Shown: positions 1-7,816, counted from the first letter of the stretch. The stretch: DNA of 21,483 bases from a bacterium (GCA_021789455.1 JAJYJN010000016.1:1-21483), one strand, 5' to 3'. Translations and numbers: made by a program. The notes: generated from the letters alone by a model not told the origin.

Positions 1-638
1 TAAGTAAAGCCCTTCTCTTTTTTCAGAGTAAAAAATATTTGAGGGTAATTTACGGTTTTAAGCCTGTTTGTTATTACATTTTTAATTTCTATCTTTTTGT
101 TGCTTGCGGGCAGTCGAGACAGCACTCCTTTTTTATAGATGCTGGAAACTATTTTTAAAATATAAGCCTCGATATTTTTATTATAATTCAAATAGTAAAA
201 CTCGTTAAGAACGGATTTGTCCAATTTGATTCCTAATTTAGCGGCAAATATATTTTCGGATATACCCATATTTTGCCTGTTATGAGCGTGGCTTTCTTTG
301 TATGACCTTGCAAAAGCGAAAGCTCTCTTTATTTTTCTTGAAAGGGTTGCTTTTATCTCAGGATAATATAAATAAACATCGGGGCTGTTTTCGATTTTTT
401 TCTTCAGGATGGCATTAGTCGCTTTTACGTTTACGTATCTGAAACTTTTTTTGGCTATAATGGTTTTTGTTGCTATCTCTCCGGCTTTATATTTGTTTTT
501 TATAAACTCCATTCCGTTATAAAGCAAAAAAGTTAAAAATATAGCGGAGATTAAAAGCAGGACTAACAGCGGGGTATAACGGTTTTTAATTTCTAAAGTA
601 TTATTTTTTAGAAAATCGAGAAATTTCGTTCGTTTCAT
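1..638 (-). CDS. PgpH/YqfF-type membrane HD phosphodiesterase, N-terminal part (cut by window edge)
   Basis: I translated this frame by hand: 212 codons are open from an ATG at 638 to the window edge, so the C-terminal part is missing. Residues about 23-42 form one hydrophobic segment (YTPLLVLLLISAIFLTFLLY). A mostly polar region follows (Y-K-A-G-E-I-A-T-K-T-I-I-A, then S-P-D-V-Y), which fits the extracytoplasmic 7TMR-HDED domain of the 7TM-HD family. Characterised members such as PgpH hydrolyse cyclic di-AMP through a C-terminal HD domain, which cannot be seen here. The neighbour agrees: phoH followed by this gene (and then ybeY) is a common order. The ATG lies inside the phoH 3' end, a 38-bp overlap, with no clear Shine-Dalgarno, so translation is probably coupled. 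No later start keeps the first membrane helix. The family call is an inference from the N-terminal domain and the context. Confidence 0.75.
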   Translation of the reverse strand, partial: MKRTKFLDFLKNNTLEIKNRYTPLLVLLLISAIFLTFLLYNGMEFIKNKYKAGEIATKTIIAKKSFRYVNVKATNAILKKKIENSPDVYLYYPEIKATLSRKIKRAFAFARSYKESHAHNRQNMGISENIFAAKLGIKLDKSVLNEFYYLNYNKNIEAYILKIVSSIYKKGVLSRLPASNKKIEIKNVITNRLKTVNYPQIFFTLKKEKGFT

Positions 639-1704
639 ATGCTTTAATTATATTTTGAACAAGTTTATGCCTTAATACGTCGGTTCCGTTAAAATTGACT
701 ACTTCTATTCCGGCTATATTCATGAGGATTTTACTGGCGGTTATAAGTCCTGATTCTTTATCGTAAGGCAGATCGGTTTGGGTTATGTCGCCGTTCACGA
801 CAATTTTGGAGCCCGAACCTATCCTGGTAAGCATCATTTTCATCTGTTCGTTTGTGGCGTTTTGCGCTTCGTCAAGTATTATAAAAGAATTATTCAAAGT
901 TCTTCCCCTCATAAATGCTATGGGAGCAACTTCTATTACATCCGAATCTATAAGTTTTATGGCTTTTTCAAATTCTAACATCTCGTAAAGGGCATCATAA
1001 AGCGGCCTTAAATAAGGATTTATTTTCTGCGAAATGTCTCCGGGAAGAAAACCTAATTTCTCGCCGGCCTCGACTGCCGGGCGGGTTAATATTATTCTGT
1101 CGAACAGCTTTTTTTGAAATAAAGATATTGCGCATGCCATGGCAAGATATGTTTTGCCGGTTCCAGCCGGTCCCACGCCGATAACTATATCGTTTTTGTA
1201 AATAGCGTCGGTATATTTTTTTTGATTTGCGGTTCTCGGCGTTATAACCTTTTTTCTTGGGGTCGTCAGTATGGTAGGATAAATCTGCGTACCGATATCG
1301 GATCCCGGGTTTTCAATTTTCAGCTTGGCCAATCTTATTAAATCGCTATCGGTTACAACTTTTCCGTTTTTATAGAGATTTATGAGGTCGCGTATGAATC
1401 CCACGCAAACTGCAACATTGCCGCTATTGCCCTTAACCAGCAGCACATTGCCCCTAACGGATATATCCACTTCGAATTCGTTTGCTATAATATCTTTTAT
1501 ATTTGCGGACGGATTGGAAAATTTATTAAAAAGTTCTAAATCTTCAAGTTCTACTTTTTCAATGAGTATTCTTTCTTTTTCGGCGCCGCCGGATATTAAG
1601 CGGGATTTAGGCGCTTTCGCGTTTGTTTTAAGCGCGCCCGGAATGTTCCGCATTTTGACTGCCGCGGCAGATCCCGGTTTCCTTGTTTTATCAGTTATTC
1701 CCAA
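601..1704 (-). CDS. phoH: PhoH-family ATPase (PhoH/YbeZ-like)
   Basis: PhoH-like P-loop NTPase, a cytoplasmic ATPase tied in many bacteria to RNA metabolism and to YbeY. The Walker A motif GPAGTGKT is at residues 178-185 and Walker B with FIILDEAQN at 274-282. The family signature LTRPAVEAGEKLGFLPGD is at about 206-223. An N-terminal KH-like segment (about 46-92, ending ISVRGNVLLVKG) precedes the ATPase. The C-terminus is canonical (V-N-F-N-G-T-D-V-L-R-H). At 367 residues it is about 40 longer than usual because of a basic, low-complexity N-terminus. The start is uncertain. The frame opens with TTG at 1704, just after an in-frame stop; an AAAGGAG lies at 1721-1727, 16 nt away, which is too far to be ideal. 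The ATG at 1653 (residue 18) would give a more usual length but has no good Shine-Dalgarno. It has its own strong promoter and overlaps the next gene. Confidence 0.93.
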   Translation of the reverse strand: MGITDKTRKPGSAAAVKMRNIPGALKTNAKAPKSRLISGGAEKERILIEKVELEDLELFNKFSNPSANIKDIIANEFEVDISVRGNVLLVKGNSGNVAVCVGFIRDLINLYKNGKVVTDSDLIRLAKLKIENPGSDIGTQIYPTILTTPRKKVITPRTANQKKYTDAIYKNDIVIGVGPAGTGKTYLAMACAISLFQKKLFDRIILTRPAVEAGEKLGFLPGDISQKINPYLRPLYDALYEMLEFEKAIKLIDSDVIEVAPIAFMRGRTLNNSFIILDEAQNATNEQMKMMLTRIGSGSKIVVNGDITQTDLPYDKESGLITASKILMNIAGIEVVNFNGTDVLRHKLVQNIIKAYETNEISRFSKK

Positions 1705-1758
1705 ATTTTGTTTTTAATAACTCCTTTATTGAACATATTATTATTAGCCGATTTTTTG

Positions 1759-1786
1759 ATTATAACATTATTGATAAAAAAGTCAA
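1759..1786 (-). promoter_or_regulatory. sigma70-type promoter for phoH
   Basis: On the minus strand TTGACT (1781-1786) and TATAAT (1759-1764) are separated by 16 bp, and a TG one base before the -10 gives an extended -10 (TGTTATAAT). The predicted start is near 1752, giving a leader of about 50 nt before phoH. It lies in the 102-bp gap after the BCAM0308-family gene. No GC-rich terminator hairpin is seen in that gap, so phoH may also receive read-through. Confidence 0.7.
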
Positions 1787-1806
1787 AAAAACGGCCCGAT
1801 TTTATT

Positions 1807-2334
1807 TTATGCCTCTCTTTTCCAGTAAACTCTCAATAATAAATCCCTTTCCGAAAATGAATAATCTACTTCGCCTTTATAGGCTCTTTCTATGTTTCTT
1901 CCGATTCTTTGGGCAAGGTCTTCGCTTGTAGTATATATTTTAATAATTTTTTCTTTTTCGTTTTCTTCAATATTTTCTATTTTTTCCAGAGGGTCTATAT
2001 AATCCGCTTTTTCTACGGTATTATTTATAAGATTTAAAATATCGCTTTTATGTTCGAATAAAAAACCGCCGCTCAACTCGACGACGCCGTTGTAAAATTT
2101 TGTTTTTATTTTTAAACATGCCGGGCAAATAGTATAATTTATATTTTCTTTCTTCTTTAAGATAGATTTATAAAGTTCGTCGTCTTTTACCCATCTTTTA
2201 TTATGATAAATATTATGGCAGCTTTTGCATACGGACATATCTTTATAGGACAGGCTGTTTTTATAGGCATCGGACTCGTCGCTTGCCGAATGTTTTTTTA
2301 TATTCGCTGGATTCCATCTTTTCTCGTCGAACAT
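1807..2334 (-). CDS. BCAM0308-family zinc-ribbon protein, function unknown
   Basis: A 175-residue soluble protein that I recognise as the BCAM0308 family, named from Burkholderia and without an established function. Two CxxC pairs, C36-K-S-C39 and C70-P-A-C73, should bind one zinc. The characteristic text follows: C-H-N-I-Y-H-N-K-R-W (39-48), the YNGVVELSGGFLFEHKSDIL block (about 81-100), and a C-terminal domain ending R-I-G-R-N-I-E-R-A-Y-K-G-E-V-D-Y with a final L-R-V-Y-W-K-R. That C-terminal part is reminiscent of NMD3-like RNA-associated domains, which is only a suggestion. The start is well supported: AAGGAGGT lies at 2342-2349, 7 nt before the ATG at 2334. It is divergent from the L,D-transpeptidase-like gene and upstream of phoH; nothing in this context fixes its role. 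Confidence 0.8.
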   Translation of the reverse strand: MFDEKRWNPANIKKHSASDESDAYKNSLSYKDMSVCKSCHNIYHNKRWVKDDELYKSILKKKENINYTICPACLKIKTKFYNGVVELSGGFLFEHKSDILNLINNTVEKADYIDPLEKIENIEENEKEKIIKIYTTSEDLAQRIGRNIERAYKGEVDYSFSERDLLLRVYWKREA

Positions 2335-2391
2335 TTCATTTACCTCCTTAATCCTATTAATATAATATATTTATGTTTGGCTCCTATTCTG

Positions 2392-2400
2392 ATTATACCA
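2392..2400 (-). promoter_or_regulatory. extended -10 promoter for the BCAM0308-family gene
   Basis: On the minus strand the sequence TGGTATAAT is a perfect extended -10 (TGnTATAAT). No good -35 hexamer is present 16-18 bp upstream, as expected for an extended -10 promoter. The predicted start is near 2386, leaving a leader of about 50 nt that includes the strong ribosome binding site at 2342-2349. The 186-bp gap (2335-2520) therefore holds divergent promoters. Confidence 0.6.
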
Positions 2401-2458
2401 TATTAAAATTAAAGAATCTTTTTTGCCCGAATAAGGAATAAAATTATCTTTAAAATTA

Positions 2459-2476
2459 ACGCGGATAACGCGGATA
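2459..2476 (+). repeat. 9-bp tandem repeat upstream of the L,D-transpeptidase promoter
   Basis: ACGCGGATA occurs twice head to tail (2459-2467 and 2468-2476), ending 5 bp before the -35 box of the plus-strand promoter. It stands out in otherwise AT-rich DNA and could be a regulator binding site. I do not recognise the motif, and a 9-bp duplication could also be slippage. Confidence 0.5.
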
Positions 2477-2481
2477 ATATA

Positions 2482-2510
2482 TTGAAAATATCCGGCTAAA
2501 ATGTCATAAT
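2482..2510 (+). promoter_or_regulatory. strong sigma70-type promoter for the L,D-transpeptidase-like gene
   Basis: TTGAAA (2482-2487) and CATAAT (2505-2510) are separated by exactly 17 bp, and TGT immediately before the -10 adds an extended -10 element. Transcription should start near 2517-2519. The ATG is at 2521, so the leader would be only about 2-4 nt and no Shine-Dalgarno precedes the start. Confidence 0.65.
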
Positions 2511-2520
2511 ATTAAAAATT

Positions 2521-3552
2521 ATGCGACTAAAAACAAGATATATTTACATTATAATTGCATTTATTTCCATATTTATTTTAGCCGCCGCAGGCTTCATGAA
2601 ATATCTGCCTTCTGCCGCCAAAACATCCGCTTTATTGAAAAAACCGGGGGCGGCATTGCCGGAATTATCGGAATATAATTTGTCAAAGCCTTTAAGCCTT
2701 CCTTTATGCAAGGGCGAACGGTTTAACGCGCAGCAAAGCGGGCAAACCGTATTTTACTGCACCGTTAAATATCTGCAATACCTGCGCTATCTTCCGGTTT
2801 CATCCGACGGTCCGGATAAATACAAATTTTCGTTTCCCGTTCCGGATATTTTGCATAGGGTTGCAGATTCATACGGATGGAATCCTCAAAATCCGTTTAT
2901 TTTAGGGGCGGCGGCGCAATATCTGAAAGAATCGGGTAAAATTAGAGGCGGAGAATACGCAAAACCGCAAATAGGCGGCGCGCTTTTGTCGGAACTTAAA
3001 GAAAGCGCGGCAAAAGGAGAATTTGACCCGAATCCGTGGAAATGGGTTCTTGTCAGGCAGGCCGAGAAAAACGAAACGGTTGAATTATATGAAAACGGAA
3101 AGGAAATATTCTCTTCGCCTGCGAATACGGGCGAATTTGCAACCACTCCCGACGGAACATGGTATGTTTTCCTTCGTTTTCACGATACTACGATGAGCGG
3201 GCTCTCGCCGAAAAGAATTTCCATGAAAATTTACGAATCTTTAAAAACAAAACACCCCGGAATGGTCGGCTGTTTGGATGGACACCCGATAAAATGGGTT
3301 GCCTACGACGATTCAGGCATTAAATACGTGGATTATTTTAACAAAGGAATAGCTCTGCATTATATTCCCCGCGCGCATTACGGATTTCCGCAATCGGCCG
3401 GCTGCATTGAAATACCGGAGCAAAACGCCAGATTTTTGCACAAAAATATAGGCTACGGAACTATAGTTACGGTTATAGGTTCTGCCGGAAACGCCGGAAC
3501 AAAAAAACAAGCCGAAGGAACAGCCTCGACAGGCAAATCCTGCACCGAATAA
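2521..3552 (+). CDS. membrane-anchored L,D-transpeptidase-like (YkuD-domain) protein
   Basis: 343 residues. A basic N-terminus and a hydrophobic helix (about 8-25) make a signal anchor, placing the rest outside the inner membrane. The middle (about 60-165) is unassigned. The YkuD-like domain spans about 173-320: it begins W-V-L-V-R-Q, has P-A-N-T-G (200-204) and T-P-D-G-T-W-Y-V-F (209-217), and ends with the active-site region H280, H286 and S-A-G-C-I-E (292-297). Known L,D-transpeptidases use the cysteine of an S-H-G-C motif to form 3-3 peptidoglycan cross-links or attach proteins to the wall. Here that motif reads SAGC with C295 kept and the histidine replaced by alanine. C63, C80 and C251 are additional cysteines. 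The C-terminal 20 residues are low-complexity. This is the only plus-strand gene; it converges on murJ with 30 bp between the stops. Downstream ATG codons would lose the anchor. Activity is inferred from the fold only. Confidence 0.85.
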   Translation: MRLKTRYIYIIIAFISIFILAAAGFMKYLPSAAKTSALLKKPGAALPELSEYNLSKPLSLPLCKGERFNAQQSGQTVFYCTVKYLQYLRYLPVSSDGPDKYKFSFPVPDILHRVADSYGWNPQNPFILGAAAQYLKESGKIRGGEYAKPQIGGALLSELKESAAKGEFDPNPWKWVLVRQAEKNETVELYENGKEIFSSPANTGEFATTPDGTWYVFLRFHDTTMSGLSPKRISMKIYESLKTKHPGMVGCLDGHPIKWVAYDDSGIKYVDYFNKGIALHYIPRAHYGFPQSAGCIEIPEQNARFLHKNIGYGTIVTVIGSAGNAGTKKQAEGTASTGKSCTE

Positions 3553-3582
3553 AATAATAACGCCTAATATTTCCTTGCTCCC

Positions 3583-5157
3583 TTACAATTTTTTCATAAT
3601 TACGCTTTTTAAAATATTTGCGAAATCATTTTTTAAAGCAAACGAGACAAAAATATATGCAATTACGCCTGTTGCGAGGGAAGCCGAAACGACGGCTAAC
3701 GGACCGTAATTCAGCCTGCCGAAAGCAACTATTAAAAATTCTACTATTAACCCCATAATGAAACTTGCGGTTAAGGTTTTAGCAAACGACTTAAAGAAGT
3801 CCGCGCCCAAACCTATACCCTTTTTTAGATGAAGCTTCCTTAAAAGAAACAGGTAATTAAAAATTAAGGATATGCTCGAAGCCAGAGCCAGTCCGTAAAC
3901 GCCCATAAACCTCATAAGCAGTACGGCAAATATAATATTTATAATCAGCGAAATTATAGCCGCATTTACGGGGGTCTTGGTATCTTTCATGGAATAAAAA
4001 ACCGGAACTACGGTTTTTAATAAGGCCGACGCCCACAAACCGGCAGTAAAAAACAGAAGAACTCCGGCAGTTTTCTGCGCATCGGCCGCATTAAATATTC
4101 CGTGCATATATATCAATTTTACGAGACTGCCCTTTAAAAGGATTAACCCTACGCTTGAAGGAATTATTATAAAAAACATCAGGGACGAGGCAAAATTAAA
4201 AGCTCCGTCAACTTCCCTGACGTCGTTTTTTGCAAACGAAGCGGAAAGGGTCGGGAAAATAGCCGTCTGCATAGCTATCGCAAAAACGCCGAGGGGGAAC
4301 TGATAAAGCCTGTCGCCGTAGTAAAGAAAGGAAATGCTCCCTGCGGGCAGAAAGGACGCAAGCAGAGTATCAAAAACCAGATTGAGCTGAATTACAGCCA
4401 TCCCTATAAGAGACGGCGTCAGCAGTTTAAAAACGGATTTTACGTCGCTGTTTCTAAAATTAAATTTGAAACCGAGGCTGATTTTCTTTTTTTTAATATA
4501 ATAAATCTGCGATAAAAGCTGCAATCCTCCGCCGAGCATAACGCCTACCGCAAGAGCAAAAATACCGGGATGAAAAAAAGGTCTTAAAAAAACGGCAGAA
4601 ATTATAAATAAAACATTTAATATTATAGGATATATCGCTCCTGGAGCATAAGAGCCGTGGACGTTTAAGACTCCCGATAAAAATGCCGCAAGCCCTATCA
4701 TAAATATGTAAGGAAACATAATCTTAGTTAACAGGACCGCAAGCCTCAACTCGAGCGGTTTGTTTAAAAAACCGGGCGCCGTAACCGCCACGAAAAAAAA
4801 CGAAAATAAAAATCCTGCTAAGGAAAGAAAAAAAAGGATAAAAAATAACGCGGTAAAAACGGTTTTAAACAGGTCTTCAGAATCGGCATTGCTCTTTTTA
4901 GCCAAATTATCCGAGTAAACCGGAATAAACGATGCGGATATTCCTCCCTCGCCGAATAACCTTCTGAATAAATTTGGTATCCTGAAAGCCACGAAGAACG
5001 CGTCGGTAGCCATTCCAGCGCCGAAAAAATATGCAATGCAGACATCCCTTAACAAGCCTAAAATCCTGCTTATCAAAGTAAAAAACGAAACTACGGATAA
5101 ATTCCTGACTATTTCATGGCTTTTCAGTTGGGAAGGCATCTGCCGTCTGTCGTTCAA
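3583..5157 (-). CDS. murJ: lipid II flippase MurJ (MviN family)
   Basis: An inner-membrane MOP-superfamily transporter that moves lipid II to the periplasmic face for peptidoglycan synthesis. At 524 residues it matches the family, and many hydrophobic segments are spread along it (about 14 expected). The N-terminal block is diagnostic: S-R-I-L-G-L-L-R-D (with the essential arginine and aspartate), then F-F-G-A-G-M-A-T-D-A-F-F-V-A-F-R, then N-L-F-R-R-L-F-G-E-G-G-I-S-A-S-F-I-P. The start at 5157 is TTG and overlaps the asd stop in TTGA, suggesting translational coupling. An ATG six codons in (5139) is an alternative; neither has a strong Shine-Dalgarno. It is the last gene of the long minus-strand run and ends 30 bp from the convergent L,D-transpeptidase-like gene, with no hairpin terminator visible between them. 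Confidence 0.96.
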   Translation of the reverse strand: MNDRRQMPSQLKSHEIVRNLSVVSFFTLISRILGLLRDVCIAYFFGAGMATDAFFVAFRIPNLFRRLFGEGGISASFIPVYSDNLAKKSNADSEDLFKTVFTALFFILFFLSLAGFLFSFFFVAVTAPGFLNKPLELRLAVLLTKIMFPYIFMIGLAAFLSGVLNVHGSYAPGAIYPIILNVLFIISAVFLRPFFHPGIFALAVGVMLGGGLQLLSQIYYIKKKKISLGFKFNFRNSDVKSVFKLLTPSLIGMAVIQLNLVFDTLLASFLPAGSISFLYYGDRLYQFPLGVFAIAMQTAIFPTLSASFAKNDVREVDGAFNFASSLMFFIIIPSSVGLILLKGSLVKLIYMHGIFNAADAQKTAGVLLFFTAGLWASALLKTVVPVFYSMKDTKTPVNAAIISLIINIIFAVLLMRFMGVYGLALASSISLIFNYLFLLRKLHLKKGIGLGADFFKSFAKTLTASFIMGLIVEFLIVAFGRLNYGPLAVVSASLATGVIAYIFVSFALKNDFANILKSVIMKKL

Positions 5158-6197
5158 AGATATTTTTGAATGAGAATTTCCGCTATCTGCACGGCGTTAA
5201 GCGCCGCTCCTTTGCGGACGTTATCCGCTACAATCCATAAGTTCAGCCCGTTAGACACGGAAAAATCTTTTCTTATCCTGCCGACAAAAACCTCGTCTTT
5301 GCCTGCAGCCTGAGTCTGATAAGGATACCTTTCATCGGGGTTGCCGCTTAATATGTCGTCTATGAGCTTAACTCCCGCCGTTTCCGACAGCATTTTCTTA
5401 ATATCTTTAATATCGAATTTTTTTTCGGTTTCTATATTAACGGATTCCCCATGGGAGAAAAATACCGGAACGCGAACCGTGGTAGCCGATACGCCTATAT
5501 TTTGAGAATGCATTATTTTCTGTGTTTCCTTCATCATCTTGATTTCTTCTTTCGTGTATCCTTCTTCGCCGAAAACATCGATTTGAGGAATGCAGTTGAA
5601 AGCTATCTGGACAGGAAATTTTTCCGGATAAATGTCTCCTTTTGCGTTAATAATACCAGCCGTTTGATAAAACAGTTCGTCCATAGCCTTTTTGCCGGCT
5701 CCTGAAGTGGACTGGTATGTAGATACGACTATTCTTTTTATTTTATACCTGTCATGGATAGGTTTAAGCGGGACGACCATTTGAATAGTAGAACAATTCG
5801 GATTTGCTATTATATTTTTTTTCGAATAATATTTTATATCGTCCGGATTAACTTCGGGAACTACTAAAGGAACGTCTTCGTCCATCCTGAAATAAGAGGT
5901 ATTATCTATAACTACCGCTCCTTCTTTTGCGGCAATGGGCGAAAACTTTGCGCTTACCGAACCTCCCGGACTCGATAAAATTATATCTATATTCTTTTTC
6001 TTAAAAGAATCTTCTTTCAAGGCATCAACGATATAATCTTCGCCTTTAAATGTTACGGTTTCGCCTAAAGAATTTTCGGAAGCAAAAAGATAGAGTTCTC
6101 CGACCGGAAAATTTCTATGCTCCAATATTTCTATAAATTCCCTGCCTACAAGACCGGTGGCTCCGGTAATGCCGATGTTATATTTTTCTTTTTTCAT
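5154..6197 (-). CDS. asd: aspartate-semialdehyde dehydrogenase
   Basis: Reduces 4-phospho-L-aspartate to L-aspartate 4-semialdehyde with NADPH, the branch point to lysine/diaminopimelate, methionine and threonine (hence isoleucine). The Rossmann motif G-A-T-G-L-V-G is at residues 12-18. The catalytic cysteine C135 is in N-P-N-C-S-T-I-Q, Q162 is in S-T-Y-Q-S-T-S-G-A-G-K, and R242 and H249 lie in V-R-V-P-V-F-F-S-H-G. The 347-residue length is typical of the Gram-positive/archaeal-like bacterial form rather than the longer E. coli one. The ATG at 6197 is the first start in frame, but there is no clear Shine-Dalgarno in the 29-bp gap after leuB. The stop overlaps the murJ start. Diaminopimelate supply and lipid II flipping both serve the cell wall. 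Confidence 0.96.
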   Translation of the reverse strand: MKKEKYNIGITGATGLVGREFIEILEHRNFPVGELYLFASENSLGETVTFKGEDYIVDALKEDSFKKKNIDIILSSPGGSVSAKFSPIAAKEGAVVIDNTSYFRMDEDVPLVVPEVNPDDIKYYSKKNIIANPNCSTIQMVVPLKPIHDRYKIKRIVVSTYQSTSGAGKKAMDELFYQTAGIINAKGDIYPEKFPVQIAFNCIPQIDVFGEEGYTKEEIKMMKETQKIMHSQNIGVSATTVRVPVFFSHGESVNIETEKKFDIKDIKKMLSETAGVKLIDDILSGNPDERYPYQTQAAGKDEVFVGRIRKDFSVSNGLNLWIVADNVRKGAALNAVQIAEILIQKYL

Positions 6198-6226
6198 ACT
6201 ATTTATGTTTTATCCGCACTAAATTT

Positions 6227-7306
6227 TTATTTTTTTAATTCGTCTATTACGGCATTGCCCATTTCTTTGGTGCCCACGAGTTTCGTCCCCTGAGCGTTTG
6301 AATAAATATCGGCGGTCCTGTATCCGTTTTTAATTACTTTCTCTACGGCATTTTCTATTTTTTCCGCCAGCTCATCCATATCGAAACTGTATCTGAGCAT
6401 CATCGCGACCGATAAAATAGCCGCAACGGGATTAGCCTTATCTTGTCCCGCAATATCCGGCGCGCTTCCGTGTATAGGCTCGTACATTCCTTTTTTGCCG
6501 TTGAGGCTCGCCGACTGAAGCATCCCTATAGAACCTGCGACCATAGATGATTCATCGCTTAATATGTCTCCGAACATATTAGTCGTTACGATAACGTCGA
6601 AAGATTTAGGCTGTCTTATCAACTGCATAGAACAGTTATCTACATACATATTGGTTAATTCGACATCGGGATATTCTTTGCCTACTCCGGCAACTACGCT
6701 TCTCCATAGCTCGGTGCATTCCAGAACGTTGGCTTTATCAACGGATAAAACTTTTTTTCTTCTTTTCCTTGCTATATCAAAGGCTATTTTGGCTATTCTT
6801 TCTATCTCTTTAGTGGTATAAACTAAGGTATTGACGCCTTTTTTCTGTCCGTCTTCCAAATCGAAAACTCCTCTCGGCTGACCGAAGTATATGCCGCCGG
6901 TCAGTTCCCTGACTATCATCATATCTGTTCCCTGAACGACGTCTTTTTTTAACGGCGAAGCATCGATCAGCTCATCGTAAATCTTTGCGGGCCTTAAATT
7001 TGCGTATAAATCGAGGTCGTACCTTAATGTAAGAAGCGCCTTTTCCGGCCTGAGCTCTATCGGCAGGGATTCCCATTTAGGTCCGCCTACTGCCCCAAAA
7101 ATAACCGCATCGGCTTCTTTGGCAAGTTTGAGAGCCTTTTCTGTAATAGGCAACTTATATTCATCGTAAGAAGCTCCGCCAACAAGGTCTTCTTCTATTT
7201 CGTATCTTACGGAATTAGAATCGAATAAAAATTTTAATACGTTTACCGCCTCGCCTGCAACTTCCGTTCCTATCCCGTCGCCTGCAAAAAGGGCTAATTT
7301 TATCAT
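6227..7306 (-). CDS. leuB: 3-isopropylmalate dehydrogenase
   Basis: Third step of the leucine branch: NAD-dependent oxidative decarboxylation of 3-isopropylmalate to 2-ketoisocaproate. All active-site residues of the family are visible: R95, R105 and R133 for substrate, Y140 in G-G-I-Y-F-G, K191 in V-D-K-A-N-V-L, and the metal ligands D223, D247 and D251 (the last two in [10 protein letters not shown]). The NAD-binding G-S-A-P-D-I-A-G motif is near residue 280. At 359 residues it is full length. The start codon is 3 nt from the leuD stop, and its Shine-Dalgarno (GGAGGG, about 16 nt before the ATG, with a second GG-rich patch nearer) lies inside the leuD 3' end. This supports tight co-expression with leuD. 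Confidence 0.97.
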   Translation of the reverse strand: MIKLALFAGDGIGTEVAGEAVNVLKFLFDSNSVRYEIEEDLVGGASYDEYKLPITEKALKLAKEADAVIFGAVGGPKWESLPIELRPEKALLTLRYDLDLYANLRPAKIYDELIDASPLKKDVVQGTDMMIVRELTGGIYFGQPRGVFDLEDGQKKGVNTLVYTTKEIERIAKIAFDIARKRRKKVLSVDKANVLECTELWRSVVAGVGKEYPDVELTNMYVDNCSMQLIRQPKSFDVIVTTNMFGDILSDESSMVAGSIGMLQSASLNGKKGMYEPIHGSAPDIAGQDKANPVAAILSVAMMLRYSFDMDELAEKIENAVEKVIKNGYRTADIYSNAQGTKLVGTKEMGNAVIDELKK

Positions 7307-7309
7307 AAT

Positions 7310-7807
7310 TTATTTCCTACCCTCCTTAATCTTTTTTTTGGCATATGCGATTAAACCGCCGGCGTTAACAAGTTCCGACATAAATTTTGGAATAGGCTTA
7401 GCCTTTACTGAGGTATTTTTTGTTTTGTTTTTAATTTCTCCGGTATCGGTATCTATTTCCAGCATATCGCCGTTATCCATTCCGTCGGTATCGGCTTCAA
7501 GTATAAATAATCCTATATTAAAGGCATTCCGATAAAAGATCCTTGCGAAACTTTTGGCTATCACGACAGGCACTCCGCTGACTTTAATAGCTCTTGGAGC
7601 ATGCTCTCTCGAAGAACCGCAGCCGAAATTATTTCCCGCGGCAATAAAGTCTCCTTTGGAAACTTTTGACGGAAACGATTCGTCGGCGTCTTCCATACAG
7701 TGCTTTATTAAATTTTCGTCGCTTGAATCGTTTAAATATCTTGCGGGTATAATAGCGTCAGTGTCTATATTGTCTCCAAATTTAAAAACTTTTCCGCTGA
7801 ATATCAT
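7310..7807 (-). CDS. leuD: 3-isopropylmalate dehydratase small subunit (LeuD, short type)
   Basis: Small swivelling subunit of isopropylmalate isomerase, acting with LeuC to convert 2-isopropylmalate to 3-isopropylmalate. The protein is 165 residues from M-I-F-S-G-K-V-F-K-F. G-D-N-I-D-T-D-A-I-I-P is at 11-21 and the signature F-G-C-G-S-S-R-E-H-A-P at 61-71. The length matches the short archaeal/thermophilic type rather than the roughly 200-residue enterobacterial form, as does its partner LeuC. I chose the ATG at 7807 because AAAGGAG lies at 7817-7823, 9 nt upstream. The frame stays open up to 7891, but those extra 28 codons are read from the palindromic repeat in front of the gene and are not conserved protein. 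Confidence 0.96.
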   Translation of the reverse strand: MIFSGKVFKFGDNIDTDAIIPARYLNDSSDENLIKHCMEDADESFPSKVSKGDFIAAGNNFGCGSSREHAPRAIKVSGVPVVIAKSFARIFYRNAFNIGLFILEADTDGMDNGDMLEIDTDTGEIKNKTKNTSVKAKPIPKFMSELVNAGGLIAYAKKKIKEGRK

Positions 7808-7816
7808 AAATAATGG

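Noticed and set aside
1787..1806. Terminator after the BCAM0308-family gene
   Set aside because: CGGGCCG followed by T7 on the minus strand looks suggestive, but the possible stem is only 3 bp with a 1-nt loop.
3553..3582. Bidirectional terminator between the convergent L,D-transpeptidase-like gene and murJ
   Set aside because: The 30-bp gap has no inverted repeat or clear T-run on either strand.
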